A DNA stretch of 47,766 nt from the NCBI GenBank assembly GCA_024680155.1, contig JAILCM010000146.1:1-47766 (forward strand), in the 5' to 3' direction. The stretch is from Treponema sp. GTDB lineage: Bacteria > Spirochaetota > Spirochaetia > Treponematales > Treponemataceae. Shown piece after piece: positions 1-7,515 of the stretch. The position numbers and the translations under genes were made by a program. The notes below the pieces were generated by a model. That model made no database searches and was not told the DNA's origin. It worked only from the letters and a program-made list of their open reading frames with translations. The number at the start of each line of letters is the position of its first letter. Position 1 is the stretch's first letter.

Positions 1-252
1 GAAGTTCAAGCATTAATTAATATTATTTTTGAAGAAGCTGACACCTCAATTGAGAAGGCCTATAAAGAAGGTTATAAACAGGCTACCGTTGAATTATTAC
101 CGGAAGTTGAATATTGGAAAACAATGTATGAAAAACGAAAAGAAAATAGTTTTACAGAGTATTTGAAATTTTCATTAATCGGTTTTGGTTCCGGTTTTGC
201 TTTAGGTGGTCTAGGTGGTTTCTGTATAGGCTTTAATATTCCAATCAATTAA
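1..252 (+). CDS. partial small membrane protein of an integrated element (3' end)
   Basis: An open frame enters from the left edge and stops at TAA 250-252, giving 83 residues. The protein is charged at first (EADTSIEKAYKEGYK) and ends in a glycine-zipper-like hydrophobic segment (FGSGFALGGLGGF), so it probably inserts in a membrane. Its stop codon overlaps the 3' end of the convergent integrase by 8 bp, which places it in the same mobile element. Small glycine-zipper membrane proteins are common near phage lysis genes, but nothing here identifies a family. The start lies outside the window. The frame is well supported by length and position; the function is unknown. Confidence 0.55.
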   Translation, partial: EVQALINIIFEEADTSIEKAYKEGYKQATVELLPEVEYWKTMYEKRKENSFTEYLKFSLIGFGSGFALGGLGGFCIGFNIPIN

Positions 253-1417
253 ATACAGAATTTAATGTTCCCTTATTCTGCAGCAATCCATCAAGATGTT
301 CCACAGCCTTTGATTTATCGTAATAATCAGTCATCTGTTCTTTAGTATGACCAACCATAAGACGTAAATCATCACCAGAAATTTCTCCGCGAACTAAGGA
401 ATTATATGTAAATCTGCATGAATGAACTGTAATATTGCGTCTATCACAATCAATTCCATTTTTTCTCAACACGCACTTAAAATGATCAAGCAAAAAATCT
501 GTTGTTATAGTATGGCCTTCATAGATAAAAACAAAATCATTGTCAGATTTATCCAGACGTAATAAATTAATCATTCTTACTGTTCTATCAGGTAAAATAG
601 TAACACGCCACTTCTTGTTATCATCAGTCCATTTTTTTAGTCTATTAACACGCTCATTATTGGAATCTATCATTGCATTTATCAAAATAGCATCAGGCCT
701 AATAAATTGGTTCCATTGCAAAGCCCTAATTTCACAACTTCTCATACCTGTAGATATAAGAGTATAAACTGCTGTGGCGAAGGAATATATATCATTTTCT
801 CTTTCTGTTGATCTTACGCGCCAAACTTTAATCAATTTATCATAATCAATTGGAAATAAGGTATTTATTTCTTGCAAAGAAAAAATATCTTTTTCATTTG
901 TATTTCGCTTGAAGTGTCTTACTTTAATAGGATTATCAATAATCTTATCGCTATAGAGTTCATTTTCAATTTCATCAACAACAGAAAGAATATTATTCTT
1001 AGTTGCATTACTACACTTCATATCTATCAGCCAATTTTCGACAGCACCAACAGTTAGCAAATCAACATTCATCTGACCAAAAACTTTTAAGAATTTTGAT
1101 AAATATAATTGTTTCTGATAAATGCTATTAGGCTGATATTTATATCCGCGAGCCATTTGTTTTCTAAAAAAACGCGAATTTGGTTCATAAAAATCTTTGC
1201 AATATAAATTAAAGGTTATTGATTCTTTCTTTATGATTTCTTCATTTGGTAAATTTGCAATAAAGGCTTCTGCTTCACGTTTTGTTAAACACGGTTTTCC
1301 ATTTTGGCCGCAAGATTTTCTTACCTGTTTTCCGTTTTCATCATAATACCAATAATACCAGGCTTTGATTTTTTTTCCATTTCTTGTAATTGTTCGTTGA
1401 AATAGGTGTCGTATCAT
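245..1417 (-). CDS. int: tyrosine recombinase / phage-type integrase
   Basis: This is a site-specific recombinase that would integrate and excise the element at the left edge. The 390 residues show an Arm/AP2-like N-terminus with Lys/Arg and aromatic residues (KIKAWYYWYYDENGK), a SAM-like core-binding region at about 65-160, and a C-terminal catalytic domain. Catalytic residues are visible: Arg in STGMRSCEIRAL, the H-x-x-R box in VHSCRFTYNSL, the second His in VGHTKEQ, and Tyr in MTDYYDKS. The length is normal for phage and ICE integrases. The ATG at 1417 has a good Shine-Dalgarno (AAGGA, 6 nt away). It is oriented with its start towards the end of fapA, where the attachment site is expected. 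All key residues are present, so it looks functional. Confidence 0.93.
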   Translation of the reverse strand: MIRHLFQRTITRNGKKIKAWYYWYYDENGKQVRKSCGQNGKPCLTKREAEAFIANLPNEEIIKKESITFNLYCKDFYEPNSRFFRKQMARGYKYQPNSIYQKQLYLSKFLKVFGQMNVDLLTVGAVENWLIDMKCSNATKNNILSVVDEIENELYSDKIIDNPIKVRHFKRNTNEKDIFSLQEINTLFPIDYDKLIKVWRVRSTERENDIYSFATAVYTLISTGMRSCEIRALQWNQFIRPDAILINAMIDSNNERVNRLKKWTDDNKKWRVTILPDRTVRMINLLRLDKSDNDFVFIYEGHTITTDFLLDHFKCVLRKNGIDCDRRNITVHSCRFTYNSLVRGEISGDDLRLMVGHTKEQMTDYYDKSKAVEHLDGLLQNKGTLNSVFN

Positions 1418-1505
1418 AAATAATCCTTATTTTGTCTACGTACATATTTTTATGTTTTATTCACAATTTATGCACATAAACCGTATTCTTACACCTAAAA
1501 ACCAC

Positions 1506-1551
1506 ATATAGTGTATATTTTAGGCATAAAACCTGTAAAATAACACTATAT
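1506..1551. repeat. inverted repeat in the integrase/fapA intergenic region, possible att or arm site
   Basis: ATATAGTGT (1506-1514) and ACACTATAT (1543-1551) form a perfect 9-bp inverted repeat. A second pair, CCTAAAA (1494-1500) and TTTTAGG (1518-1524), interleaves with it. The gap lies between the integrase start and the fapA stop, the usual place for an attachment site and integrase arm-binding sites. No tRNA gene is present. The other element end is outside the window, so the core duplication cannot be shown. It could also be a weak AT-rich terminator for the flagellar operon. Confidence 0.35.
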
Positions 1552-1559
1552 AACGCAAC

Positions 1560-3527
1560 CTAATTGGCTGTATACCCATCCGGCTCCTCTACAGTAAAAG
1601 CCGGTGGCTCGTAATCCCCGCGCTTACAGAAACTTTTTTCAAAATAGAAGGTAACGCTTTTTGCATCCATCTTCACTTCATCCAGAACATCTCTTACATA
1701 AATCTTAACACCTGCGTAAACAGTTCCTTCGGCCTTAACTTTACCGACCGCTTTAAGCTCTCTTAAATGAGCCTGAATTTTATCAATTTCAGAATTCATT
1801 TCGCCCAAATCTTCTGTTACGTCTTTTTTACGTTGTTTAAGTTTTGTAAGTTTGTCTTCTTTTTCCTGAGGCAGACGTTTACGTAACTTCTTTTGTTGTT
1901 CCAAAGTCTGAATATCAAGTTCCAGAGCTTCATATTCCTTAGTTGCATCTCCCTGCATTTTCTGCAGCTGTTCAAGACGCTTTTTTGCCCTTGGATCAAT
2001 TCCGACTTCAAGTATAGTTTCTGTACCGCCACCCGGAGAACCGATATTACGTGCACAAATCTCTTCTGTTGCAAGCAAGTGTCCACCCATAATCTGAGCT
2101 TTTTTACCTCGCAGCAGAATGTTCTTCATTGCAGTTACATTTGAATTGAGAATACTGTCTAAAACGATGACATTTTCTTCAACTTCGACGGTAGTATCAT
2201 TTATAAATTTAGCCCACAGAGATTTTCCGGCTTTAATATAACCTTCGCCTTTACCAAAAATTCCCTGACGGACAATAATATTTCCAGTAGCTTCAAGATG
2301 AGATTTATCTACAATTCCATTTACTTCTATATTAGTTGCTTCTACGCGGTAACCTTCTTCAACATTACCTTTGATGATAACAGTTCCAACAAATTTAACG
2401 TCACCAGTCTTAACATTAACTGCATCAAGATATTTAATTGGTTCAACTGTGATTTTTCCGTTTACAAGCATTACTTCGCCGTCAATTGCAGCTTTAATTG
2501 TAACACCATCACGGTCAAGAACAACGTTTGCTCCAAGCTGAATCTGAATATCTTTTCCGTTTTTAGCTTCAAGGTAACGTCCAAATATTGTTTTTCCACC
2601 CTTTCCACGTTCTGCTGGAATTTTTGTTGCAAGAGGTTGATCTTTTATTACATTCTGAATCTGATTAAGTTCCTTGTAGTTGATGTTTCCAGTATCAGAA
2701 ATTTTAGCCTTGAGTTTTTTAGGGTCAGTTTCAAAATTGTAGGAAAGATAAGCATCGTGTCCGTCTAAAGGCTGAATTGCAGCGGCAACTTCAAAAGGAA
2801 CATTATAAACAGGATTGTCAACAAATTCAGAAATTTTTGCATCATCAATACACTGTTCAATGATTCCCTGAGTCATTAGACTGCGCTTAATTGATTCTTC
2901 CGAAGCTTCCGCTCCACTCATTGAAGGCGGAGAAACAACAATCGAAGCCTTCATTTCATCTTTTGCCGCTTCTACAGAAATTAAAACATCACCTGCAGAA
3001 ACATGTTTATACTGACCAACGGAATAATAATGACCATCGGTTCCGTTTTTAATATATTTTTTTACAAGCTCTTCATCAAAATCAAGCGTATCTTCACGAC
3101 GGATTTCGTCCAGAACATCACGTAATTCAATGGGAAGTCCATCTCCAACTGGTAAAATGATTTTAAGCATAATATCTGAAGAAAAATGGCGTACATAAAA
3201 AAGTCCGTCTCTGTTTTTTACTTCCTGTGTTTCGCCTTCTTCATCATCAATAATAAGTCCATCCGAAGCAAGTTTAACAGCTTTTTTGATTGTATTTGGA
3301 TCCTGATAAATTTTTAATTTCCAAGGCTTTTTTCCAATTCCTAAAAATCCATCACTTCCCTTTTCTACAACTTCATACTGCAAATTTGTCGTTTTTGTAT
3401 CAAACTGAACGGCAGCATCAGCAAGTGCTTCATCTATGGTATCTGCGTTTACTTCAACCTGATGAAGCTCCTTGTCTACTGCGAGGAGTTTTTTCATATC
3501 AGTACGGATTGTATCAAGGGTTACCAT
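1560..3527 (-). CDS. fapA: FapA family (DUF342) protein with N-terminal Jag-N domain
   Basis: This is a flagellar assembly protein A-type protein of 655 residues. Residues 10-75 resemble the Jag-N/KhpB N-terminal domain (motif GFLGIGKKPWKLKIY). A long DUF342 region follows, rich in beta-helix-like polymerising repeats (VKTGDVKFVGTVIIKGNV, EATNIEVNGIVDKSHLEA). Residues about 525-600 are a charged coiled coil (TLEQQKKLRKRLPQEKEDK), and a short beta tail ends the protein. DUF342 proteins are linked to flagella and cell-surface assembly, but their biochemistry is poorly known. It is the last gene of the flagellar operon, 27 nt after fliA, with a purine-rich AAAAGAAAG before its ATG. The family call is firm; the role is inferred from operon position. 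Confidence 0.85.
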   Translation of the reverse strand: MVTLDTIRTDMKKLLAVDKELHQVEVNADTIDEALADAAVQFDTKTTNLQYEVVEKGSDGFLGIGKKPWKLKIYQDPNTIKKAVKLASDGLIIDDEEGETQEVKNRDGLFYVRHFSSDIMLKIILPVGDGLPIELRDVLDEIRREDTLDFDEELVKKYIKNGTDGHYYSVGQYKHVSAGDVLISVEAAKDEMKASIVVSPPSMSGAEASEESIKRSLMTQGIIEQCIDDAKISEFVDNPVYNVPFEVAAAIQPLDGHDAYLSYNFETDPKKLKAKISDTGNINYKELNQIQNVIKDQPLATKIPAERGKGGKTIFGRYLEAKNGKDIQIQLGANVVLDRDGVTIKAAIDGEVMLVNGKITVEPIKYLDAVNVKTGDVKFVGTVIIKGNVEEGYRVEATNIEVNGIVDKSHLEATGNIIVRQGIFGKGEGYIKAGKSLWAKFINDTTVEVEENVIVLDSILNSNVTAMKNILLRGKKAQIMGGHLLATEEICARNIGSPGGGTETILEVGIDPRAKKRLEQLQKMQGDATKEYEALELDIQTLEQQKKLRKRLPQEKEDKLTKLKQRKKDVTEDLGEMNSEIDKIQAHLRELKAVGKVKAEGTVYAGVKIYVRDVLDEVKMDAKSVTFYFEKSFCKRGDYEPPAFTVEEPDGYTAN

Positions 3528-3554
3528 CTTTCTTTTTTAAATAATTCCTTATTA

Positions 3555-4337
3555 TTAAATAATTCCTTTTCGTAAATTCGTAAGTTTTGCACGCAGACGA
3601 AGATTTGCTTTTGTATGAAGCTGAGAAATTCTAGATTCACTAACTTCAAGAACTTCACCAATTTCTTTAAAAGTAAGGTCTTCGTGGTAGTAAAGTACGA
3701 TAACCAGTTTTTCTTTTTCCGGAAGTTCACTGATTGCCTGTGCAATTACCTTTTTGATTTCTTCACGTTCAGCAATTACATCAGGGTTAAGACTTGAAGG
3801 AGATTCAATATTGTTTCCGATTGACATATTATCGTTGTCGTCACCAGCATACCAAACATCATTTAAGGAAAGAATGCTTGTTCCAGAAACTTTCATTACA
3901 GTGCGATGATATTCTTCTTCGGTCATGTTCAGGGCATCTGCAATTTCTGTATCTGTAGCTGTGCGGCCAAGTTTTGATTCGAGAGAAACAATTGTATCTT
4001 CAATTTCGCGTGATTTCTGGCGAACAGAACGTGGAACCCAGTCAATTTGACGTAATTCATCAAAAATCGCACCACGAATTCGGGTAACAGCGTAAGTTTT
4101 GAATTTTACGTTCTTTGAAGTATCATATTTATTAATTGCATCAAGAAGTCCAAACTGTCCGAATCCGACTAAATCATCAAATTCAACGCTATTTGGCATT
4201 CCAACAGCAACTTTTCCTGCAACATACTTTACAAGAGGCATATATTGACGAATGAATTTATCGCGTATAGCGGGAGACCTAGTTTTTTTGTATTCTTCCC
4301 AAAGATCGTCTTCTTCTTTTTCATCATTAATCGGCAT
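3555..4337 (-). CDS. fliA: flagellar sigma factor FliA (sigma28)
   Basis: This is an alternative sigma factor that directs RNA polymerase to late flagellar genes such as flagellins. Region 2 is clear (MPLVKYVAGKVAVGMPN, FDDLVGFGQFGLLDAINKYD). A sigma-3 region follows, and region 4 carries the helix-turn-helix (FKEIGEVLEVSESRISQL). The ORF-track GTG start at 4346 lies inside the Shine-Dalgarno, which reads AAGGTGG with GATGT before ATG. The ATG at 4337 is therefore chosen, giving 260 residues, normal for FliA/WhiG. It sits between an unknown membrane protein gene and fapA. No anti-sigma FlgM is seen in the window. Confidence 0.96.
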   Translation of the reverse strand: MPINDEKEEDDLWEEYKKTRSPAIRDKFIRQYMPLVKYVAGKVAVGMPNSVEFDDLVGFGQFGLLDAINKYDTSKNVKFKTYAVTRIRGAIFDELRQIDWVPRSVRQKSREIEDTIVSLESKLGRTATDTEIADALNMTEEEYHRTVMKVSGTSILSLNDVWYAGDDNDNMSIGNNIESPSSLNPDVIAEREEIKKVIAQAISELPEKEKLVIVLYYHEDLTFKEIGEVLEVSESRISQLHTKANLRLRAKLTNLRKGII

Positions 4338-4354
4338 ACATCCCACCTTTTTTA

Positions 4355-5293
4355 TTATGATTCAGCTGATAGCAGAGAACTGATTGCTTTTGCCATAAGC
4401 GAAGCATCTTTTACCTCTGTATCAGATGTGTTTTTACTTTTATAATTCCCTGATGAACCTTCAAAATCAGTATCATCAGATTCCGCTTCTTCAGAAGATT
4501 CCGAAGAGTCGTTATTTATTTGCAAATCAGACATATCCGGCAATACGTCTAGTTCTGGCCCAGAAGAAGATTCCTGCCGCGGATTTGCAGCCTGAATATT
4601 CGAAGAAATTACAGCTTCCGTTCCCGAAACCTTTTTAAAACTTTCTTTTCCGAGCGGTACAAATCCTGAATTTGTATTATCCAACGAAGAATTTGCATTT
4701 GCCGTTCCAGCTTGAGCAGATTTTTCACCAGCAGAATTTGCCACACCAGAAGAACCAGTTGCATTTACTGCAGATTGAGCTCCACTTTCTGTTGCAGAAA
4801 AAGCTGTTTGCCCTGCACTTCCTGCATTTGTAGAAGCCATTCCCGCTCCCATACCAAAAGCTGCAGAACTTTCCGCCCCAAATGAACCTGCTCCTGCCGA
4901 AAATCCATCACTATGTACTGCACCAGCATGCATATCAGCTTCTGAAAGCATCTGATGATTTTGGCCAACCACATAATGATTATCACTTGTTTCAGAATCG
5001 AGTTCCTCATCTTTTACAACAAAATCAACATGCTGTCCTTTTGTATATTCAGAAGAAGAAGGAGCAGATTCCGTCCCTGTGAGCTGGTCATTATCAAAAT
5101 CGGAAGAAGAATTATCATCCAAGAATTTTCCGTATATTATTTTAATTCCAAATCCAATTGCAAAAAAAACAACTGCGAAAATTAAGGCTCTAAGAAAGAT
5201 TATTCCAAAATGCGAACGTGAGAAAAATCCAAAAAACAATGATAATGCAAATCCAAAACCTGCAAATATCATAGGAAATTTCAAATTCCGCAT
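4355..5293 (-). CDS. unknown membrane protein in the flagellar operon, low-complexity tail
   Basis: The family is not recognised. The chosen ATG (5293) is preceded by GGGAGGTAAA, a strong close Shine-Dalgarno; the ORF-track start at 5326 is a TTG lying upstream of that site. The 312-residue product begins with two hydrophobic helices (FAGFGFALSLFFGFF and ALIFAVVFFAIGFGI). An acidic stretch follows, then a long Ala/Ser/Gly/Asn-rich region (GAGMASTNAGSAGQTAF), then an acidic, Ser-rich C-terminus ending DASLMAKAISSLLSAES. The tail is probably cytoplasmic and disordered. The gene lies between flhG and fliA, where treponemal operons carry a conserved hypothetical gene. A flagellar role is inferred only from this position. 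Confidence 0.7.
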   Translation of the reverse strand: MRNLKFPMIFAGFGFALSLFFGFFSRSHFGIIFLRALIFAVVFFAIGFGIKIIYGKFLDDNSSSDFDNDQLTGTESAPSSSEYTKGQHVDFVVKDEELDSETSDNHYVVGQNHQMLSEADMHAGAVHSDGFSAGAGSFGAESSAAFGMGAGMASTNAGSAGQTAFSATESGAQSAVNATGSSGVANSAGEKSAQAGTANANSSLDNTNSGFVPLGKESFKKVSGTEAVISSNIQAANPRQESSSGPELDVLPDMSDLQINNDSSESSEEAESDDTDFEGSSGNYKSKNTSDTEVKDASLMAKAISSLLSAES

Positions 5294-5389
5294 TTTACCT
5301 CCCAACTTTTTTTTAAACTCATTCAATTATACATCATAATAGAAAAAAAATACAGAAAATATTTTATTGAAAATCTAAAATTAGGCTTT

Positions 5390-6274
5390 CTATTTCTTTC
5401 TTCCAAGGAATTTTTTTAGGAAGTTTGCAACTCCATCATTATATTCCGGTTCAGTTTTTTCTATTTTACCAACAATATGTTTAAGACACACTGCCGGTTT
5501 TGATGTAGGATTTACAACAATAAACGGTTTCTGCCTGATTACAGAAGCCTGAACTACAGAATCTTCATAAACAAAACCAAGATATTCAACTTTATAACCA
5601 AGGAACTGTCCAACAATTGTAATAATTCGTTCTGAAATTCGTTTTCCTTCGTCGGCAGAATGAACGCGGTTTACAATAAGTTTAATATCTACAGTACGGT
5701 CTACAATTTCTGTAGTAATAATTTTTATAATTCCGTAAGCATCGGTAATTGCAGTTGGCTCTGGTGTTGTAACAACAAAAACCTCGTCGGCAGCGGCTAC
5801 AAACTGAAGAACGTTATTTGCAATTCCCGCACCTGTATCAATAATAATGATATCCGCATTTCCAAGAGAAGCAAACTGTTTTGCAAAATAGTCAAGTTCT
5901 TCTACAGTAAGGTTTGCAATTTTTGAAAATCCGTTTGCACCGGCAATAAATTTAATGCCGAATTCTGTATCCATGATAATTTCTTTCATGGTCTTTTTCT
6001 TATTGATTACGTGCATAAGATTGTATTGAGGAACAATATTAAGAAGAACGTTAACATTTGCCATTCCCAAATCACCATCAATCAAAATGACTTTTTTACC
6101 AAGCTGAGCATAAGCAATGGCCATATTTACGGCAAAGTTAGTTTTACCAACACCGCCCTTACCGCTTGTAATTGCAATAATTCTTGTATTATGTTCTTTT
6201 TTTACAGGAGCGTTATCTTTTGCAGGAACATCATCCTTCATCAATTCTCTTAATTCTTCTGCCTGTTCTTCCAT
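5390..6274 (-). CDS. flhG: FlhG (YlxH/FleN) MinD-like ATPase
   Basis: This is a ParA/MinD-superfamily ATPase that controls flagellar number and placement by acting with FlhF at the pole. It has a deviant Walker A (GKGGVGKTN, residues about 38-46), an IDGDLGMANVN switch segment and the IIIDTGAGI Walker B region. The C-terminus has a basic, possibly amphipathic end (GVANFLKKFLGRKK); MinD-type proteins often bind membrane this way. The track start (6322) overlaps flhF by 47 nt. The ATG at 6274 follows the flhF stop directly and has GGAG 9 nt upstream, so a 294-residue protein is preferred. The N-terminal 30 residues are a charged extension (KDDVPAKDNAPVKK). Confidence 0.93.
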   Translation of the reverse strand: MEEQAEELRELMKDDVPAKDNAPVKKEHNTRIIAITSGKGGVGKTNFAVNMAIAYAQLGKKVILIDGDLGMANVNVLLNIVPQYNLMHVINKKKTMKEIIMDTEFGIKFIAGANGFSKIANLTVEELDYFAKQFASLGNADIIIIDTGAGIANNVLQFVAAADEVFVVTTPEPTAITDAYGIIKIITTEIVDRTVDIKLIVNRVHSADEGKRISERIITIVGQFLGYKVEYLGFVYEDSVVQASVIRQKPFIVVNPTSKPAVCLKHIVGKIEKTEPEYNDGVANFLKKFLGRKK

Positions 6275-6275
6275 A

Positions 6276-7490
6276 CTATTTTTCTCCAAATTTTTCTTCA
6301 ATATGAGCTCTGTCAATATCAAAACCAGAAAGATTCTTTAGAATTTCAACCACATCTGCTTTGTGAATATTCCTTGGAACTCTCTGTCCATCGGTAATAT
6401 AAGAAATACATTTATGCCTGTCCCACAAAACGCTGATTACATTACCAAAATGCTTAGTTTCATCGCATTTAGTAACTATAACAGATTCGTAGGCAAAAGG
6501 CTCGTAATTTCTAAAAATATTCTGCAAATCCGATGCTTTTTTATCTGCCGAAACAGAAAGATAAACATCCGGATTCATGTTTACATTTAAAATATTTTTC
6601 ATTTCGCTGATATGAGTTGCATCATTCGGACTGTAACCACTTGTATCAACAAAAATATAATCAACATGCTCTTTATATTGTTCGTAAATTTCTTTTACAT
6701 CTTCGGAATTTTCTGCTTTTAAAACATCTTTCTGTAAAATTTCGCCAAATTTCGAAAGCTGTTCAAGCGCACCTACACGCATTGTATCTATAGTAAGAAT
6801 ACAGATTTCTGGTCTAGGCTGATTATTTGCCTTTGCATCAAGGATTGCATTAGAAGCAAGTTTTGCAATTGTTGTAGTTTTACCAACTCCTGTAGGTCCA
6901 ACAATGATGATTACGTGCGGTGGACGGAAAGTTTTTGGCTGTACAATCTGAATAGTTTCTCCAATCCAATCTACAACATAACGCTGAACCAGTTTAAAAT
7001 CATCTTTTTGTTCGTCAGTTAATGTCTGCCGGATTTTTTCAACAATCATTTTTATATAAGAATTTGTAAATTCATTTTCTTCGAGTAAATCTTCAATTTT
7101 TGTAATTGATTCGTGCTGAGATGATGAAGAAACCGGCATTGTCTCCATTTTTTTTGTCATCTCGTCTAATTTTGCAGACATCTGATTAAGCTGAGAAGTT
7201 AAAAGAATTGTGCTCTGCTTTTCCAAAATTGCACGACGGTTTTCTTCAAGTTTTTCAGATTCATAACTTTTATCTTCGTAAAAATTATTATCGTAAGCTT
7301 TTTTGTGATTAACAGTATATTTTACAACCTGAACTTCCTTACGTTTTAATCCCAAAAAACCAGAAGGACGAAATTCCGTTTTTTTATCGATAATTTTGTA
7401 ATCGTGATTGTAGAGTCTGAATAATTCCTGTTTACATTCATCAATGGTATTACGTTCAATTACTTGTACTATTTCTTCATCATACGCCAT
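6276..7490 (-). CDS. flhF: FlhF, SRP-type flagellar GTPase
   Basis: This is a signal-recognition-particle-family GTPase that marks the site of flagellar assembly and is countered by FlhG. The N-terminal B domain has GFLGLKRKEVQVVKYTV (about residues 44-60), followed by a charged coiled-coil linker. The N and G domains begin near residue 140. G1 is GPTGVGKTTT (198-207), with a DTMR box (ILTIDTMRVGALEQL), DTSGYSPND as G3 and TKCDE as G4. The 404-residue length is normal. A GGGG-type Shine-Dalgarno precedes the ATG. In spirochaetes FlhF and FlhG set the position of the subpolar periplasmic flagella. Confidence 0.95.
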   Translation of the reverse strand: MAYDEEIVQVIERNTIDECKQELFRLYNHDYKIIDKKTEFRPSGFLGLKRKEVQVVKYTVNHKKAYDNNFYEDKSYESEKLEENRRAILEKQSTILLTSQLNQMSAKLDEMTKKMETMPVSSSSQHESITKIEDLLEENEFTNSYIKMIVEKIRQTLTDEQKDDFKLVQRYVVDWIGETIQIVQPKTFRPPHVIIIVGPTGVGKTTTIAKLASNAILDAKANNQPRPEICILTIDTMRVGALEQLSKFGEILQKDVLKAENSEDVKEIYEQYKEHVDYIFVDTSGYSPNDATHISEMKNILNVNMNPDVYLSVSADKKASDLQNIFRNYEPFAYESVIVTKCDETKHFGNVISVLWDRHKCISYITDGQRVPRNIHKADVVEILKNLSGFDIDRAHIEEKFGEK

Positions 7491-7515
7491 ATTTTACCCC
7501 AACAACTTTCCTAAA

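Noticed and set aside
3521-3745. 74-residue minus-strand ORF over the fliA end
   Set aside because: Out-of-frame shadow of fliA and the fapA leader, Lys/Phe-rich without family features.
4338-4346. GTG start of fliA in the ORF track
   Set aside because: The GTG is part of the AAGGTGG Shine-Dalgarno for the ATG at 4337.
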